DNA of 64,000 nucleotides from NCBI RefSeq assembly GCF_014898055.3, contig NW_023604295.1:98099591-98163590 (forward strand). Reading direction: 5' to 3'. This DNA is from Talpa occidentalis. Its lineage: Eukaryota > Chordata > Mammalia > Eulipotyphla > Talpidae. Positions 47,590 through 58,514 of the stretch are shown one piece after another; positions within the stretch are counted from its first letter, which is position 1, and the number at the start of each line of letters is the position of its first letter. Below the pieces are notes generated by a model. It ran no database searches, was not told the origin of the DNA, and saw nothing but the letters and a program-made list of their open reading frames with translations. Position numbers and translations under genes: made by a program.

Positions 47590-48195
47590 ATAAGCCAATT
47601 GTGTTCTTCCCACGTTGCTGGTGACTGGGTTGGAGCAAGCACACAGTTCAGGAACAGAGAGCGAGATGTGAAGGGAAGCCCTCCTGGATCTCCTAGGAAA
47701 GGTTCTTTTATTTCTTTAAAAGTCACAAAAGAAGACTTCTTCCTCAAAGTGTCGACAAGTTTGGCTGTGACATTTAAACTTCCACAGCCATAACACCTCC
47801 CCACACCCATCCTGAGGCTAAACCAACACCAGAAAGTATGCAGAAGAGAAAGAATCACAGAGCAGCCAAAAATGCCCCCGCTGAGCTATTCTCAATGCAA
47901 CCTTGGGTAGCATTCTTGTCATATGAACTAATTAATACATTTTGCTATCTTGTCAGTCAGGATATTCTGTTATCTGCTGCTGAGAGCATCCCAATTGATA
48001 TCAACTAAAAAGACACTGCCAAGTAGATACAGTGTCAAGGCCATTCAAAATTCACTCAGTTCACTAGTTCTGAAATAATGTAAGTGATGACATTTGGGGA
48101 AATTTGCATTATTTCAAATATGGTGCAGAAAGTGAGACCAAGTAATATATGATATCATTTTAAATTCTCTCAGCTCAAATTTGCAATAATAAAAA
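47590..48195. other. no gene recognised
   Basis: Unassigned sequence. Confidence 0.4.
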
Positions 48196-48197
48196 AA

Positions 48198-48376
48198 GTA
48201 CAATTGTTCTCAACTTTTTGAGTGTGCACCAGAATCAGGATTTATTGAGACAGCTCAGAAAATCTCACCTCAGAGTCTCTGATTCAGTAGATCTGACATG
48301 AGATTTGAGAATCTGCCTTTCTAAATAGTTCCCAGATTCTGTTGGTCAGGGCCCCATACTTTGAGAACTACTGGTC
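48198..48376. mobile_element. MER5-like hAT DNA transposon fossil
   Basis: It starts 'caattgttctcaacttttt' and ends 'ctttgagaactactg', which are matching inverted ends. Inside, 'agagtctctgattcagtaga' is the typical MER5A core. It is non-autonomous and has no coding part. Confidence 0.85.
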
Positions 48377-48449
48377 TAGTAAAATAAACCTTGATACACC
48401 TAAAATGTTGGTACATGCAATACTTTTCTGGGCATGGGGTCCTAGAAAC

Positions 48450-48640
48450 AATTGCAAGAATAATCATCAATTCTGAGCACCGCACTGGATGTTTGCATTC
48501 ATTTTTGCTACTTTTCACAGGAACTCCTCTAGGTGGGCTTCTCAATCTCAATACACAGATGAAAAAGTAAAACACAGGCTAAATAATTTGTCTAAAGGGG
48601 TAAAACTGGATCTGAACATGGGCCTCTGTGACTGCAGGTC
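48450..48640 (+). repeat. MIR fragment
   Basis: 'acacagatgaaaaagtaaaa' followed by 'aaaactggatctgaacatgg' fits the MIR core. Confidence 0.6.
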
Positions 48641-48836
48641 CTTATATGAAAGCCGTTCCCATCAGAGACAAAATATTAGTCTAGTTAGAACTCAGAGCTG
48701 ATGCAACAGGCCACTTTGGAAGTTACTTGAAAAAAAGGGCTTTTCTAGCTGAAATCAAGCACCCTCAGCCAGGTGAGTGGCTGAGGCTCTTCTTCGGGCC
48801 TTTTTCTACATTTACTCAGCCTCCTATTTGAAGGTT

Positions 48837-49121
48837 GTGTTTTGTTTTTTTTTTTAAGATTTATTTATTTATTTATACAAGCACTGGGTACAGTCAGAAG
48901 CATGGGAGTGTGAAAGAATTCACCATAGCCAGAGCGGAGAACAGAACAGGCAGACTGACGAAATCCACTGCTGAGGGGAGCAGCGGGCGCGGCAGGAAAG
49001 TTCTGGGCGCCATTTTGGACCCTCTCCAGCAGCCGGGGATCGAACCGATGCTGCAGAGGCTGCAGAGGCTGCAGGCAGCTTTGCAGCCCAGCGCTCAATC
49101 GCTGCGCCACCAGGAGAGGCC
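48837..49121 (-). mobile_element. tRNA-derived SINE
   Basis: This minus-oriented copy has an A tail (T run) and reversed TTTATT units at 48848-48878, and the tRNA head at 49060-49121. A perfect 14-bp duplication (cctatttgaaggtt) lies at 48823-48836 and 49122-49135. A short 'gctgcagag' duplication lies in the head (about 49050-49070). Confidence 0.95.
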
Positions 49122-49135
49122 CCTATTTGAAGGTT

Positions 49136-49795
49136 TGACTCACAAGAGGGCTGTGCAGAGCCTCCAACAGCTAGTGACTCATGCACACACCAACATCGGG
49201 GCTCCAAAGACTCAGCACTGCACTGGATAAGGGGGTGCAGGGTGGTGCATTGCTGGAGAGCTGCAGAGGTGAGAGCTCAGAGTGAGGACTGCTGGCTTGA
49301 GCCTGAGGGTCTTAACATATTGATATAATACCTGTTGCCTGATGAGGTCAGAGCATTTGGCCTTCCCTATAGAAGAAGTTACTGCTCTGGGGCTGAAATG
49401 TCTTAAACACCTGTTACCCTTCACAAAGGAATGCTGGAACAAACTAGAGCTTGGACGGCTACCAACAGTGAGAGCATATACCCCTGAATAAGACACTGCT
49501 GGAGAGGGAAAGAGAACAACTCCAAGCCTGTGATCCCATATCAACTGTAATCTGTGCCCAGAGCCTGTATTTAGTGCTTAAAAGTAGCCTAGAGTGGAAG
49601 TGGGCATGAGGCCAAAAGAGACATGAGGCAGAGGAGCTGGTCTAGAGGGAGATCACTGTGGAGCCCAAGACTCACCTCTGCCATCCACAGCACAAAGGGA
49701 AGTTCAAATCCCTCAGGCCACTGGAGGTGCCACTCCCCGGTCACACCCCTGTGGGTCCCAGTCGCCGATTACTCCAACAAATGCAGAGGCAGCAG
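49136..49795. other. no gene recognised
   Basis: Unassigned sequence. Confidence 0.4.
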
Positions 49796-49799
49796 TTGA

Positions 49800-50255
49800 A
49801 ACTCCATCTCTAGTCTCTGATATATTTTGTGTTTAATTTTTGTAGACAATGTGGTATTACCTTCCAAATAACCTAAATCTGATGGTGATTCAATGTTCAA
49901 CAAGCACCAACTGACAGATATTCTACAATATAACTGACCAGTATTCTTTGAAAGTGCCAAGGTCACAGACTGGAGGAAACTAACAAGTAATAACTGAATG
50001 CAATGTGAGAGCCACACTTGTGGAAGAACTGGTAAAATTCAAATTAGGCCTATAGCTTAATTGATAGTAATTAATAACATTAATAGTAACATTCATAGAA
50101 CTGCTGTTAATTTCATGGTTTGATCACTCTGCTATGGTTACGTACTCTGGTTATGTTATCATTAGCATTCAGGGAAGCTGAACGACGGGTACCTTTTTCA
50201 ACATTTCTGTAATTCAAAATTCATTTCAAAACAAAAACTTTTTTAAAATATGCCT
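49800..50255 (+). repeat. ancient interspersed repeat, class uncertain
   Basis: Segments such as 'actgacagatattctacaat', 'actgaatgcaatgtgagag', 'ggttatgttatcattagcat' and an end 'attcatttcaaaacaaaaa' follow the 3' region of a known old mammalian repeat. It is strongly diverged. Confidence 0.5.
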
Positions 50256-50424
50256 GTATGTGTAACTGAAGAAGTTCCCCTTAGTCACTGTACTTTGAGG
50301 AACACAGATAGGAATGTGCTGCCTTCAACATTTTCCTTTCCAGTCTGTCAAGATGTCTGAAATTCTACCATTGAAGATACATTACATTCAACTAAGGTTT
50401 TGTTTTCCTCAAAGGTCCAAATAG

Positions 50425-50500
50425 TCATTCCACAGTTATTTATTGAGCACTTTCTATGGTCGGGCACCTGCTAGATACGAGGGATAAGTAGTAAATAAGA
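50425..50500 (+). repeat. L2 or MIR-like fragment
   Basis: 'agttatttattgagcacttt' followed by 'cgggcacctgctagatac' is typical of L2/MIR3 cores. Confidence 0.6.
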
Positions 50501-50809
50501 TAATCTCCCTGGAACTTATATTCACCCATTAGTATCTTAGTATAATTTAATTGGTTTGCTCCATTTCCTATAGCAGCCACAAATCAGGGTTCTAAAAAGA
50601 TTAATTTGAATGCGTTAAAGAGGGTAGGTTATGCTTAGAGCATGGAGCAGGCGACATTTGGAGAAGGCAGATCTACAGAGGGGCTTCTAAAAGTTCCATG
50701 ATCTGATAATGGAACTGACATAAACAGGGCAGGAAAGTTGGAAGCCAAACAGTCCCTGCTCTTGAAGGCAGCTAAGAGTTAAATGCACTTGAGTCTGACT
50801 TGAACCTGA

Positions 50810-51030
50810 AATAATAATAGTAAACACTGGATAACACTATATAGCAAGTACTGTTCTTGTATGTGATGTTTATATGTGATGAATCCTTTGACCTTTAAAA
50901 CACCCTCATGAAGCAAGGTAGTATCATCCCACACATGAAGAAACTGAAGCACTGAGGCGTTAAGTAAAATTTTCCTAAGATACGTGGTGGAGCTGGGCCA
51001 TGGACCAGGGAGTTTGGCTCCTGAGTCTGT
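50810..51030 (+). repeat. MIR fragment
   Basis: A nearly complete MIR: 'aataataatagtaaacact' start, 'cacatgaagaaactgaagc' core, and 'gtggtggagctgggcc' end. Confidence 0.8.
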
Positions 51031-51174
51031 GCAGTTAACACCCATCTCTGCCACTTCTCCCAGAGCTCATTGAGAACACCTTGGCACAGGGAAGGAAGGA
51101 AAGTGTTCCAGGACCAAGGCCATGTCCGGGCTGAAAGAAGCATAAGCAAAAGCCCAGTCTCACTTTATAGGAAT

Positions 51175-51365
51175 ACCTACGAGTGTTAGGCACATATCTA
51201 GCGTTTTCCTTGCATTAGATTAGTAAAATTCATACCTGTAGGTACTATCATTCCCATTTCACAGATGATGCAGCTGAGGCTTAGAGAATTTAAGTCGTTT
51301 TCCTAATGTCACATAACTCTAGTAATAAGTGAAGCTGGGACTTAGCTGATTTGTGGAAAGCTATC
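51175..51365 (+). repeat. MIR fragment
   Basis: 'catttcacagatgatgcagc' core, then 'gtcacataactctagtaat' and 'gtgaagctgggactta'. It is the second MIR within 400 bp. Confidence 0.8.
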
Positions 51366-51423
51366 ACGAATCACTGATTTGACAGCTCTCTGCCTCACCC
51401 CTGGCCTCGAACTACATAAGGTC

Positions 51424-51488
51424 TCTCTCCTTCCCCCCTGTCCTCTCTCTCTCTCCCCGTCTCCCTCTCTCCCTCTTTCACACACACC
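51424..51488. repeat. CT-rich simple repeat
   Basis: A run of CTCTCT/CCCT units with few breaks. Confidence 0.9.
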
Positions 51489-51844
51489 AAAGTTAATTAT
51501 TTAATGCCCATAATATATAGCTCTAGTATGACATTTTGTAGCACTGAGTTTTAAACGGTGCGTGTTTAAGTACATTTAATCCAATGAATATTTCAAGGTA
51601 ATTAATCTCCACAGGGTGAGAGAATGTTCAGGTTTCTAGCACATCATAACACATCTGAATAAGCTGAGGAAATGATTTGCACACTCTGCAGTAGATCTAG
51701 AAGGAAAGATTCACTTAAAAGACTTTCAGTGCTGACTCCCTGGCGTTCACTAGCTAAAACGCTGCCACTCAGAAGAATTAAGGCACCGCCTAGTGGCTGA
51801 AAGTATTTATGCAAGGAGAGAACGTGGTCAGCAGTAACATACCC

Positions 51845-51974
51845 GTTGGGTGGTGGGTTAATGAGTGGGTGGGTGGATGGATTGATTAGTAGGTGGGTGG
51901 GTTGGTTAGTGGATGGTTGGGTGGGTGGATGGACGGTTGATTGGTTAGTTGGCTGATAGGTTGATTGGTTGGTT
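51845..51974. repeat. degenerate TGGN/GATT tetranucleotide repeat
   Basis: About 130 bp are built from GGTT, GGTG, GGAT and GATT units of 4 bp with shifting phase. The reverse strand gives an open frame rich in Thr, Asn, Gln and Pro (51644-52033) that reflects the repeat only. Confidence 0.9.
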
Positions 51975-52234
51975 TTCAGAGAGGTTACTCTCCGAGGTTG
52001 TGGGTGTGTGTGTGTGTGTGCAAGTGCAAACACATAGGACTTGTTTCACTTATTACACTGCAGTAAGCATGTGCTAGCAGCAGCACCAAATCAAGTAACA
52101 TTTGTTATATACCCATTCAATGCGTGGTAGTATGCACGGTACTGTTGGGGGAACACACACACACACATGCACATGCTATATGATGCCCATCCTGGAGAAT
52201 TTAATACTTTTATTGGATATGAAAATCCATAAAG

Positions 52235-52601
52235 GCAGACCGGGCGTGCAGGGGAGCGCGTTCCCGCATCGCCATTTTGCAGCAGGGACCTTTCTTGCTG
52301 GAGACTGTGTGAACCGAGGAGACAGAGGTAAGCTGGGAGGCTTGCCCATGCTAGGCGCCTTCTAGCCTGCAGTTCCAGCCCAGAGGGGAGCAGCACCCAC
52401 CGCTGGGGCAGATCGGGAGTGCAGGGGAGCGCATCCCCGGCACCAGCATTTTGCAGCAGGGACCTTTCTTGCTGGAGACTGTGTGAACCCAGCAGAAGGC
52501 TCACCGAGGAGACAGAGCAGGGACCTTTCTTTGCTGGAGACTTGTGAACCCAGCAGAAGTTCCCCAGAGGAGCCAGTGGGGAGCTGGGAAGGTCGCCCAA
52601 G
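52235..52601 (+). promoter_or_regulatory. L1 5' UTR with tandem promoter-like units
   Basis: Two related units start at 52235 and 52408, and a partial third starts at about 52516. Each carries 'cagggacctttctt' and 'gctggaga'. The first unit has CGCCATTTTG at 52270-52279, a good YY1-type site (human L1 also uses a YY1 site near its start). A strong splice-donor-like sequence (gag/gtaagc) lies at 52325-52333. Promoter activity is inferred. Confidence 0.65.
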
Positions 52602-53627
52602 ATGCCGGCCAGTACCAGCAACACAGTGTCACAAGGAATACGGCAAATTAGAAAACAGGCAGTAGGGAGTAGAAAAACCACATGCAACCCAGCAACTCCT
52701 CAGCAAAAAAGCACACCGCAAAAAGAAAACCATCTACCAGATTGCAACGACAGTAACTTGGAAGAACTTCTGAGCCTTCCCGATAGAGAATTTAAAATTG
52801 CTGTGATTAAAAAACTGACAGAAGTCATAAAGGAAAACAATGATAAGGGGAAAATAATTAATGACCAGAAGAAGGAAATTGAGTCCCTAAAGAGGGAAGT
52901 AAAAGAAATGCAAGAGATCAAAGAATTAATGGAGACGCTAAAGAACTCTGGGAAAAGCAATGAAAGCAGAATAGATGAAATGGAAGAACGAATAAGTACT
53001 CTTGAAGACACAGAAATAAAAAGAACTAAAACAGAAAAGGAAGGAGAATTACGAAGGAAAAAGACCGAAGAAAGACTTCGGGAACTATCTGACTCCATGA
53101 GGAAAGGAAATATAAGAGATATAGGAATCCCAGAAGGAGAGGAGAGCGATGTAGGAACAGAGAAAATATTCATGGATATAATTGAAGAGAACTTCCCAAA
53201 CGCGAAGAAGGATCTGAAAATTGATATACAAGAAGCAAGAAGAACACCAAACTTCCATGACGAAAGGAAAAATACAGCAAGACACATAATAGTAAAACTC
53301 CCAAGAATCCAAGACAAGGAAAAAATAATGAAACTAACAAGAGGGAAGAAACAGATAACATTCAAAGGGAAACCAATCAGACTGACATCAGACTTCTCTG
53401 AAGAAACACTACGGGCAAGGAGAGAGTGGAGGGACATAGTCAACAGACTCCAAGAAAACAGATGCCAACCAAGAATACTCTATCCCGCAAAGCTCTCCTT
53501 CCTCTTTGAAGAAAGAATATGGACCTTCCCAGACAAACAGAAACTCCGGAATTTTATTACGACTAAACCCCCACTCCAAAAAATACTACAAGGAGTCCTA
53601 AAGCCAGAACCTCAGAGGGACGAATAA
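52602..53627 (+). CDS. L1 ORF1 protein, intact (341 aa)
   Basis: ORF1p is the RNA-binding chaperone that coats L1 RNA and is needed for retrotransposition. It forms trimers in the cytoplasm. This frame is open from ATG to TAA. The N-terminus is basic and variable (about residues 1-50). A long charged coiled coil follows (about 55-160, rich in E, K, L and I). Next comes the RRM-like region (about 165-260, with the conserved GIPEGEES-type start) and the C-terminal domain (about 265-335, with the 'ARREWRDI' and 'YPAKLSF' signatures). The length is typical of mammalian L1 ORF1. The start was chosen as the first ATG after the 5' UTR repeats. It is the only intact long protein-coding frame in the window. 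Confidence 0.95.
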   Translation: MPASTSNTVSQGIRQIRKQAVGSRKTTCNPATPQQKSTPQKENHLPDCNDSNLEELLSLPDREFKIAVIKKLTEVIKENNDKGKIINDQKKEIESLKREVKEMQEIKELMETLKNSGKSNESRIDEMEERISTLEDTEIKRTKTEKEGELRRKKTEERLRELSDSMRKGNIRDIGIPEGEESDVGTEKIFMDIIEENFPNAKKDLKIDIQEARRTPNFHDERKNTARHIIVKLPRIQDKEKIMKLTRGKKQITFKGKPIRLTSDFSEETLRARREWRDIVNRLQENRCQPRILYPAKLSFLFEERIWTFPDKQKLRNFITTKPPLQKILQGVLKPEPQRDE

Positions 53628-53695
53628 CAACAAAAGAAGGCCAAATAAAGTTATTAAAAGAATAAAAAATTAAAATCAAAGGAAAGACAAACACA

Positions 53696-56600
53696 ATGGC
53701 AAATACAGATGCTAACATATCAATACTAACTCTAAATGTAAATGGACTAAACTCTCCAATAAAAAGACACAGAGTTGCAGGCTGGATTAAGAAACAAAAC
53801 CCAACCTTTTGCTGTCTCCAGGAAACACATTTAGCTGCAAAAGATAAAAATAGACTCAAAGTTAAAGGATGGAAAACAATTCTACAAGCAAATGGACCAA
53901 AAAAGAAAGGCAGGAACAGCTATACTCATATCAGATAAAACAGATTTCAAACTTAAAAAGATAAAAAGAGACCCCAGTGGTCATTACATTATGATCAAGG
54001 GGACAATACTTCAAGAAGAAATAACACTCATTAACATATATTCACCAAACGAAGGAGCACCAAAATATATCAGACAACTATTGGCATCTCTGAAAACAGA
54101 CATCAGAGAAAACACATACGTAGTGGGAGACTTCAACACACCACTATCAACAATGGATAGATCAACAAGACAAAAAATAAGTAAAGACACTAAAGCTCTA
54201 AATAAGGATCTAGAGTGCTTGGGCTTAACAGACATATATAGAACACTAAACCCCAAAAAATCTGAGTATACATTTTTCTCAAGCGCACACGGATCATTCT
54301 CTAGGATCGATCATATACTGGGGCACAAGACAAACATCAACAGATACACCAAGATTGAAATCATACCAACCATCTTTTCTGACCATGAAGGCATCAAACT
54401 AGAAATAAACCATAAAAAGAAGGCAAGGTACTCTCCTACCTCGTGGAGATTGAAACCCACACTACTGGAAGTCCACTGGACTAACGAGGAGATAAAAGAA
54501 GAAATTAAAAAATTCTTTGAATTGAATGACAAGGAGGACACCAATTTCCTAAATGTATGGGATGTAGCAAAAGCAGTAATAAGAGGAAAATATATAGCAA
54601 TAGATGCTCACATCAAGAAACAAGAAAGAACTCAAAGAAACAACCTAATCTCGAAGCTCAAAGATCTAGAAAAAGAACAACAAAAAAACCCAAAACCAGT
54701 AGAAGAAAAGAAATAATAAAAACCAAAGCAGAAATAAATGAAATTGAAACTAAAAAAACAATCCAAAAGATCAATGAAACCAAGAGCTGGTTCTTCGAAA
54801 AAACAAATAAAATAGACAAACCCCTAGCCAGGCTCACAAGGGCAAAAAGGGAGAAAGCACAAATAAATAGGATAATAAATGAAAGAGGAGAAATCACAAC
54901 GGACACAGCAGAAATCAAAAGAATAATTAATAAATACTATGAACAGTTATATGGAAACAAGTTTAACAATCTAGAGGAGATGGACAAATTCCTACAACTC
55001 TACAATCACCCAAAGCTAGATAAAGAAGAAATAGAACACCTAAACAGACCAATTACAATTAGTGAAATTGAAATGGTAATCAAAAACCTCCCCAAAAACA
55101 AAATCCCAGGACCTGATGGATTTACAAATGAATTCTACCAAACATTCAGAGACGAATTGGTGCCTATCCTTCACAAACTCTTCCAAAAAATTGAGAAGGA
55201 AGGTATAATACCTAACACGTTCTATGAAGCCAACATTACACTAACACCAAAACCGAACAAGGACAACACAAAAAAAGAAAACTATAGGCCAATCTCCCTA
55301 ATGAACACTGATGCAAAAATCCTCAATAAAATTTTAGCTATCAGAATCCAACAGTGTATCCATAAGGTAATTCACCACGACCAAGTAGGATTCATTCCAG
55401 GGACACAAGGATGGTTTAACATCCGAAAATCAATCAACGTTATCCAACACATCAACAAAAAGAAATATAAAAACCATATGATAATATCAATAGATGCTGA
55501 GAAAGCTTTCGACAAAGTGCAACACCCATTCATGATAAAAGCCCTTGAAATTCTTGGGATACAAGGAACGTACCTCAACATCATAAAGGCCATATATGAC
55601 AAGCCAACAGCCAGTATCATTCTCAATGGTGAAAAGCTGAAAGCAATTCCATTAAGATCTGGAACAAGACAAGGATGTCCACTTTCACCACTGCTTTTCA
55701 ATATAATACTGGAAGTCCTAGCCAGAGCAATAAGACAAGAGAAAGACACCCAAGGAATCCAAATAGGAAAAGAAGAAGTCAAACTATCACTATTTGCAGA
55801 TGATATGATAATATAGATAGAGAACCCCAAAAACTCCACAGAAAAACTAATTCAACTCATCAATCAGTTCAGTAAAGTGGCAGGTTACAAAATCAACACG
55901 CAAAAGTCAGTAGCCTTCCTATATACAAACAATAAATCTGAAGAAGAAAAAATCCAAAAAACCATCCCTTTTATTATTGAAACAAAAAAAATCAAATATT
56001 TGGGAATAAATCTAACAAAAGAGGTAAAGGACCTATACAAAGAAAACTATAAAACACTGTTAAAAGAAATAGAAGAAGACACAAAGAAATGGAAAAACAT
56101 CCCCTGCTCATGGATTGGGAGAATAAACATTATTAAAATGGCCATCCTACCAAAAGCAATATACAGATTCAGTGCTATTCCAATCAAAATTTCAATGTCA
56201 TTCTTCAAAGAAATAGAACAATTATTGATGAAATTCATATGGAATCACAAAAAAACCCGAATAGCCAAAGCTCTCCTGAAAAAAAAAGAAGGGAATGGAG
56301 GCATCACACTCTCAGACTTCAAACTCTACTACAAAGCCATAATCATCAAAACTGCATGGTATTGGAACAAGAACAGACATACAGACCAATGGAATCGAAT
56401 AGAAAATCCAGAAATAAACCCACAGATTTATGGTCAACTAATATTTGACAAAGGAGCAAAGACTATGCATTGGAGCAAAGAAAGTTTGTTCAATAAATGG
56501 TGCTGGGAAAACTGGGTCTCTACATGCAAAAGAATGAAGCTTGACCACTACCTCACACCATATACAAAAATCAACTCAAAATGGATTAAAGAACTAGACA

Positions 56601-57523
56601 TAAGGCCTGAAACCATAAAATACATAGAAGGAAATATAGGCGAAACACTACGTGATTTGCATATCAAAGACATCTTTACAGACACATCACCCAAAGCAGT
56701 GATAGTGAAGGCAAAGATAAACAGCTGGGACTACATCAAATTAAAGAGCTTCTGCACAGCAAACGAGACAATAACAAAAACAAAGAGAAACCCCACCAAC
56801 TGGGAGAACATTTTTGCACACAACACTAATGATAAAGGACTGATCACAAAAATCTGCAAAGAACTGATGAGACTCAACAACAACAAAGAAAATAATCCAG
56901 TCAAAAAATGGACAGAGGAGCTAAAAAGAAACTTCTCTGAAGAGGAAATGCGAATGGCCAACAGGCATATGAAAAAATGTTCAACATCACTTGTAATCAG
57001 GGAAATGCAAATCAAAACTACCATGAGATACCATCTTACACCAGTGAGAATGGCACATATTAAAAAAACTAGCAACAACAAATGTTGGCGAGGTTGTGGA
57101 GAAAAAGGAACTCTTCTGCACTGTTGGTGGGAGTGCAAACTGGTCCAACCACTGTGGAGAGCTGTGTGGAGATTTCTGGACCTACTAAACATAGAGCTTC
57201 CACAGGATCCAGCAATTCCACTCCTAGGTATTTACCCAAAGAACACAGAAACATCAATTCCAAAGAACACCTGCACCCCTATGTTTATAGCAGCACTATT
57301 TACAATAGCTAAGCTTTGGAAACAGCCCAAATGCCCAAAAATAGATGACTGGATCAAGAAGATGTGGTACATATATACCATGGAATATTACTCAGCATTC
57401 AAAAAAGATAAACACATGCAATTTGCAGCAACCTGGATGGAGCTGGAAGGGATCATGCTCAGTGAAATAAGCCAAAAAGAAAAAGAAAAATACCGGATGG
57501 TCTCACTCATAGCAGGAATCTAG
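53696..57523 (+). pseudogene. L1 ORF2, nearly intact (two frameshifts, one stop)
   Basis: ORF2p nicks target DNA and reverse-transcribes L1 RNA. The endonuclease begins at 53696 (motifs 'CCLQETHL' and 'SDHEGIKLEI'). RT lies in the middle, with the FADD catalytic motif at 55793-55804. The C-terminal cysteine-rich motif CX3CX7HX4C is present at about 57085-57140. Three lesions break the frame, judged against the other L1s here: one extra A near 53902-53910, one missing C near 54690, and a TAC-to-TAG stop at 55814-55816, three codons after the FADD motif and its ATG. The rest is open to TAG at 57521-57523. Total length would be about 1275 codons, normal for mammals. The two indels lie in or beside homopolymers, so an assembly error is possible for those. 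Confidence 0.95.
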
Positions 57524-57733
57524 AATACTTAAATAAGGGACCAGGAAAATGAATAACTATAAGAAAGTGAAAATCAAAATCAACAAAAACTATGAACCAG
57601 AGACACTTTTTGGGGGGTGGGGGGCAGGAGGGGAGGGATTGGGGTCAGAATGGGGGGATTGCAATTGTATGGGGAATATAAAAATAAAATTTATTAATTA
57701 AAAAAAAATGAAAAAAAAATGAAAAAAAAATTT
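57524..57733 (+). other. L1 3' UTR with G-rich polypurine tract
   Basis: The G-rich tract at 57608-57660 is typical of mammalian L1 3' UTRs and can form quadruplexes. 'aataaaattt' at 57683-57692 is the L1's own weak polyadenylation signal, followed by an interrupted A tract (57701-57733). Confidence 0.9.
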
Positions 57734-57823
57734 TTTAGTTTAAAGTACAGTGAGAGAGAAGTCTGCCTGAAAAGAGAAAAGAACAATAAATTTTTGCTAA
57801 TTTTCAAAAAAAAAAAAAGAAAA
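57734..57823 (+). other. 3'-transduced segment of the L1
   Basis: About 70 bp of non-L1 sequence follow the first A tract and end in AATAAA (57784-57789), 'tttttgctaattttc', and a second A tract (57806-57823). The right target duplication starts only after this. The source L1 RNA therefore read through its own poly(A) signal and used a genomic one downstream. Confidence 0.9.
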
Positions 57824-58514
57824 GAAAATCCATAAAGACTTAAAAAATTAACAGACAAAAGTATTATATTTAACGTGACAAAACCACCTTTGAAGACAAG
57901 ATTCATCAGGGCAATATTTGTTTAATTGCCAGATAGCATTGATAAGAACTGCCATGGGGGAGATGAGCTCAGAAGGTATGTGAGAATTTTTAGAAGCTCG
58001 GTAAGATTTAGGTGGACTAGAGGGGGCAAGTGGAGATTCCCTGGAAGGAGGCTGCCCTAGAGGGTCATGAAACATGGTGAAGTAGCCACAAAACTCTGGG
58101 CTAAGCACTGGTTTGCTGGGGATGCTTAGATAAGGGATCCTTCCCTCTGTGCCTCAGTCTCCCTAATCTGTAACAATTTTGGGGGTTGAACACTCTAGGA
58201 ATCTTATTTGTCTAAAATTCTATCACTGGTATATATTCTGTGGGCATTTGAAAAGAATATGTATTCTTGTATTGTTTGGTGGAATAGTAAATATGTGTTG
58301 AGTAGATCCTTGTTGTGGATGGTGTTGTTGAGTTCAGAGATCTATCATACCCTTGATGACTTTCTGTTTAGTTGCCTCGTCAATTGTCAAGAGAGCAATG
58401 TTGAAGTCTCCAAATATAATTGTAGATTTGTCTAATTCTTCCTTCAGTTTGCTCAGCTTCACGTAGATTGTAGCTCTATTGTTTGGTCACACACATTTAA
58501 TACTGCTGTGTCTT

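Larger units (their letters stand above)
52235..57823 (+). mobile_element. full-length L1 LINE with 3' transduction
   Basis: This 5.6-kb L1 has a complete 5' UTR (52235-52601), ORF1, a 68-bp spacer, ORF2, a G-rich 3' UTR and two A-rich tracts separated by non-L1 DNA. A perfect 14-bp duplication (gaaaatccataaag) lies at 52221-52234 and 57824-57837. The right copy sits after the second A tract, so all of 57734-57823 belongs to the insertion. ORF1 is open and ORF2 has only three lesions, so this is a young insertion. Confidence 0.97.

Noticed and set aside
51644..52033. 129-codon minus-strand frame rich in Thr, Asn, Gln and Pro
   Set aside because: It is the translation of a tetranucleotide repeat and has no coding support.
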